DNA of 55,776 nt from Shimia gijangensis. GTDB lineage: Bacteria; Pseudomonadota; Alphaproteobacteria; Rhodobacterales; Rhodobacteraceae. The stretch covers positions 1 through 55,776 of the forward strand of contig NZ_FQZQ01000026.1 in the NCBI RefSeq assembly GCF_900142085.1. Reading direction: 5' to 3'. The notes beneath the pieces are model-generated. The model saw only the letters and a list, made by a program, of their open reading frames with translations, searched no databases and was not told the origin of the DNA. Both the position numbers and the translations under genes were made by a program. Positions 54,141-55,776 of the stretch are shown here, in pieces. Within the stretch, counting starts at the first letter, position 1, and every line of letters begins with the position of its first letter.

Positions 54141-55189
54141 TCTGGCCATTCAAACGCAAAGAACAAGAAATCGAGACCCGCGCATCCGCGTCTGGGTTTA
54201 CATCTGAAATCATGGAGGCACGGTCTGCCTACATCCAAGGCAAGCAAGGGCTGGCTGAACTTACAGCCACCGTGCAATCCTGTGTAGGCCTATGGGAAGG
54301 GGGATTAAGTCTCGCTGATGTGGATGGCACAGACCTGCTCAACGTGCGCTCTCTGGGCCTTGCCGCGCGGTCTCTGGCCTTACGTGGTGAATCCCTGTTT
54401 CTGATCCGGGAAGAGGGCCTGATCCCTGTGTCAGATTGGGAACTAAAGACCCGGAACAGCAAGCCAACGGCTTACCGTATCAGCATTTCCGAAGCAGGGG
54501 GCGGACGCACACAGACGGCCCTGGCAGGCGAGGTTCTGCACTTTCGCATAGGCTGCGACGTGTCGGCCCCCTACTACGGTTCTGCGCCCTTGAAACGCGC
54601 CCAGATCAGCGCAGCATTGCTGACTGCAATCGAGGCGGGATTGGGGGATGTGTACGAGACCGCACCAATTGGTTCTCAGATCGTTCCGTTCCCAGAAGCG
54701 CAGAAGACAGACAGGGACGCGTTGGCCGGTGGATTCCGGGGCAACCGGGGAAAAATCCTATTGCGCGAAAGTGTGAACGTCACCGCAGCTGGTGGTCCCG
54801 GTCCACAACTGGATTGGAAGCCGCATGACCTAACGCCGGATTTGCAAGGCATGATGCCGATCGAAAGCCTCAAGGCGGCACAGGGGGCGATCTACAACGT
54901 GTTTGGCGTCTTGCCTGGTCTGGCCAACCCTAGCACAACAGGCCCCCTTGTCAGGGAAGCTCAAAGGCACCTGGCGCAGTGGCAACTTCAGCCTGTTGCC
55001 ACTGCCATGGCTGAAGAGTGCAGCGAAAAACTGGGCGGGCCTGTTTCTCTGGACGTGATGCGGCCTTTGCAAGCCTATGACGCAGGCGGGCGGGCGCGGG
55101 CGTTCACGGCCATCATTCAGGCTCTGGCGTCTGCCAAGGAATCCGGCGTCGAGGTCACGGAAGCCCTTAAGCTGGTGGATTGGGAGTAG
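54137..55189 (+). CDS. Phage portal protein
   Basis: A 350-residue portal protein of the HK97-like type, forming the ring through which DNA enters the head. Visible features are the short basic start (MIWPFKRKEQE), GEVLHFRIGCDVSAPYYGSAPL and the later QGAIYNVFGVLPGL and EAQRHLAQWQLQPVA. It comes last in the head module here, after capsid and protease, which is the reverse of the usual order. ATGA overlap with the gene before. Confidence 0.88.
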   Translation: MIWPFKRKEQEIETRASASGFTSEIMEARSAYIQGKQGLAELTATVQSCVGLWEGGLSLADVDGTDLLNVRSLGLAARSLALRGESLFLIREEGLIPVSDWELKTRNSKPTAYRISISEAGGGRTQTALAGEVLHFRIGCDVSAPYYGSAPLKRAQISAALLTAIEAGLGDVYETAPIGSQIVPFPEAQKTDRDALAGGFRGNRGKILLRESVNVTAAGGPGPQLDWKPHDLTPDLQGMMPIESLKAAQGAIYNVFGVLPGLANPSTTGPLVREAQRHLAQWQLQPVATAMAEECSEKLGGPVSLDVMRPLQAYDAGGRARAFTAIIQALASAKESGVEVTEALKLVDWE

Positions 55190-55194
55190 AAACA

Positions 55195-55437
55195 ATGGAA
55201 CCCAAAGCGCTGGAGATGAAAGTTTATGTCGAACCAAAGCCGCTTCGGAAAAATGGGGCGGTGCTTGCCGAGTTTCTGCTGCTTTGGGCACCATTCCGCA
55301 TTCACGGATGCAGGCTCATATCGACGTCAAGGGGCCATGATGTGTGGATGCCCAACCCGGACACACGGATCACAAAAGAGGGTAAGGAAAAGGCCGTTCA
55401 GGCCGCCCTACAGGTTTTCGAGGAGTATTTCGGATGA
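55195..55437 (+). CDS. Hypothetical phage protein, possibly SpoVG-like
   Basis: An 80-residue protein with GGAG upstream. The order VYVEPKPLRKN, LAEFLLLWAPFRIHGCRLIS, HDVWMPNP and a C-terminal helix is faintly like SpoVG, which has a beta core, a helix and a MPS segment. That is only a suggestion. It follows portal and is coupled to the next gene by a four-base overlap. Confidence 0.6.
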   Translation: MEPKALEMKVYVEPKPLRKNGAVLAEFLLLWAPFRIHGCRLISTSRGHDVWMPNPDTRITKEGKEKAVQAALQVFEEYFG

Positions 55438-55682
55438 ATATTGCAGAACAACTAAACCAAACCCGAGCTGAACTTGCCGCCGTAGCTTTCTATGTCATAG
55501 CCCTGCACTTGTATTTGCGGGGTAAGGATGTGGAAATGCATGATAGTGATCGGGTAAATTTTATGGAGATTGCCAAGCTGGCAGCCGGCAAAGAAGCGCC
55601 AGGCTATGAAGATCATTTTATCCGCTCTGTTGAGCGGATGTGCGGGCTGCATCGTCAGGCAGGCGAGCAGGCATCAAATTAA
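55434..55682 (+). CDS. Hypothetical phage protein
   Basis: An 82-residue helical protein (NIAEQLNQTRAELAAVAFYVIAL, then EIAKLAAGKEAPGYEDHF and ERMCGLHRQAG). It is ATGA-coupled to the gene before. I do not recognise it. Nothing further is seen in 55683-55776. Confidence 0.6.
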   Translation: MNIAEQLNQTRAELAAVAFYVIALHLYLRGKDVEMHDSDRVNFMEIAKLAAGKEAPGYEDHFIRSVERMCGLHRQAGEQASN

Positions 55683-55776
55683 GGGGAAAGAATCGCCTTA
55701 GTTCCCCCCAACTTATGCCCAATTCCGGTTGTAGTATTAAGGTGCCGGGCCGATGGGTTTAAGGCTCTGCTTACAT

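Larger units (their letters stand above)
48324..55776. mobile_element. Prophage region (head module), runs off the window
   Basis: From here to the end the plus strand carries short unknown genes, terminase, HNH, major capsid, prohead protease, gp8-like connector and portal. No integrase, lysis or tail gene lies within the window. The left edge is set between the minus-strand terminator and the first convincing phage coding sequence (about 48390). The gene order does not match the gene transfer agent cluster of Rhodobacterales. Confidence 0.85.

Noticed and set aside
48324..55776. Gene transfer agent cluster
   Set aside because: The order capsid-protease-connector-portal, the HNH gene and the inverted cargo gene differ from the conserved GTA order of Rhodobacterales.

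Overview
The window is chromosomal DNA of an alphaproteobacterium of the Rhodobacteraceae (Roseobacter group). The signs are a petABC cluster with Rhodobacter-type haem-ligand spacing, a type II lumazine synthase behind an FMN riboswitch, a serC-serA operon with a structured leader, a GlxA-type regulator, a UMF1-family transporter, and moderate-GC genes packed with ATGA/TGATG overlaps. These assignments rest on family recognition by eye, not on database searches.

Layout. Positions 1-3180 are AT-richer, sparsely coding and look like a decayed island. They hold an integrase-start-like remnant, a secreted transglutaminase-like cysteine peptidase, a secreted Gly/Asn-rich protein with three 111-bp repeats, and the 3' half of a tRNA-Asn gene. 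tRNA-Lys follows (3492-3567). From 3985 the core begins: dapF-mtaB, a GST, ribH2 with its FMN riboswitch, a PaiB-like gene with a second GST, and a degraded gene at 8935-9542. The cytochrome bc1 operon (petABC, ending in a strong terminator) comes next, then NAD salvage (pncA, pncB) around a membrane hybrid histidine kinase.

Positions 16923-20186 hold a minus-strand operon of a GlxA/AraC regulator, a class III PLP enzyme resembling amino-alcohol-phosphate phospho-lyases, and an APH-fold kinase. This looks like a two-step phosphorylate-then-eliminate catabolic module. Then come arfB, a likely structured ncRNA with its own terminator, a queuosine-precursor transporter, an overlapping run (esterase-like, MepA, UMF1 transporter), a thioesterase, yggT, recQ, yaaA and a soluble hybrid kinase. 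Next are a 1,814-residue bacterial alpha-2-macroglobulin coupled to pbpC, a thiolase, and a XRE-cupin regulator ahead of kbl-tdh-cysteine-synthase-like genes, with an inverted-repeat operator candidate before kbl. A metallophosphoesterase, a cytochrome P450 remnant and serC-serA complete the core part.

From about 48324 to the end is a prophage head module on the plus strand, abutting the serC leader: small early ORFs, an inverted membrane-anchored cargo gene, terL, HNH, major capsid, prohead protease, gp8-like connector, portal and two small genes. Capsid and protease precede portal, the reverse of the common order, and the capsid gene seems to have lost its original start to an out-of-frame deletion. 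No integrase or tail genes lie inside the window, so the element continues beyond 55776.

The strongest leads are the kinase/phospho-lyase operon, a threonine dehydrogenase lacking all four structural-zinc cysteines, the mutually exclusive serC leader hairpins, the ncRNA at 20752-20925, and the rearranged, frameshifted prophage module.
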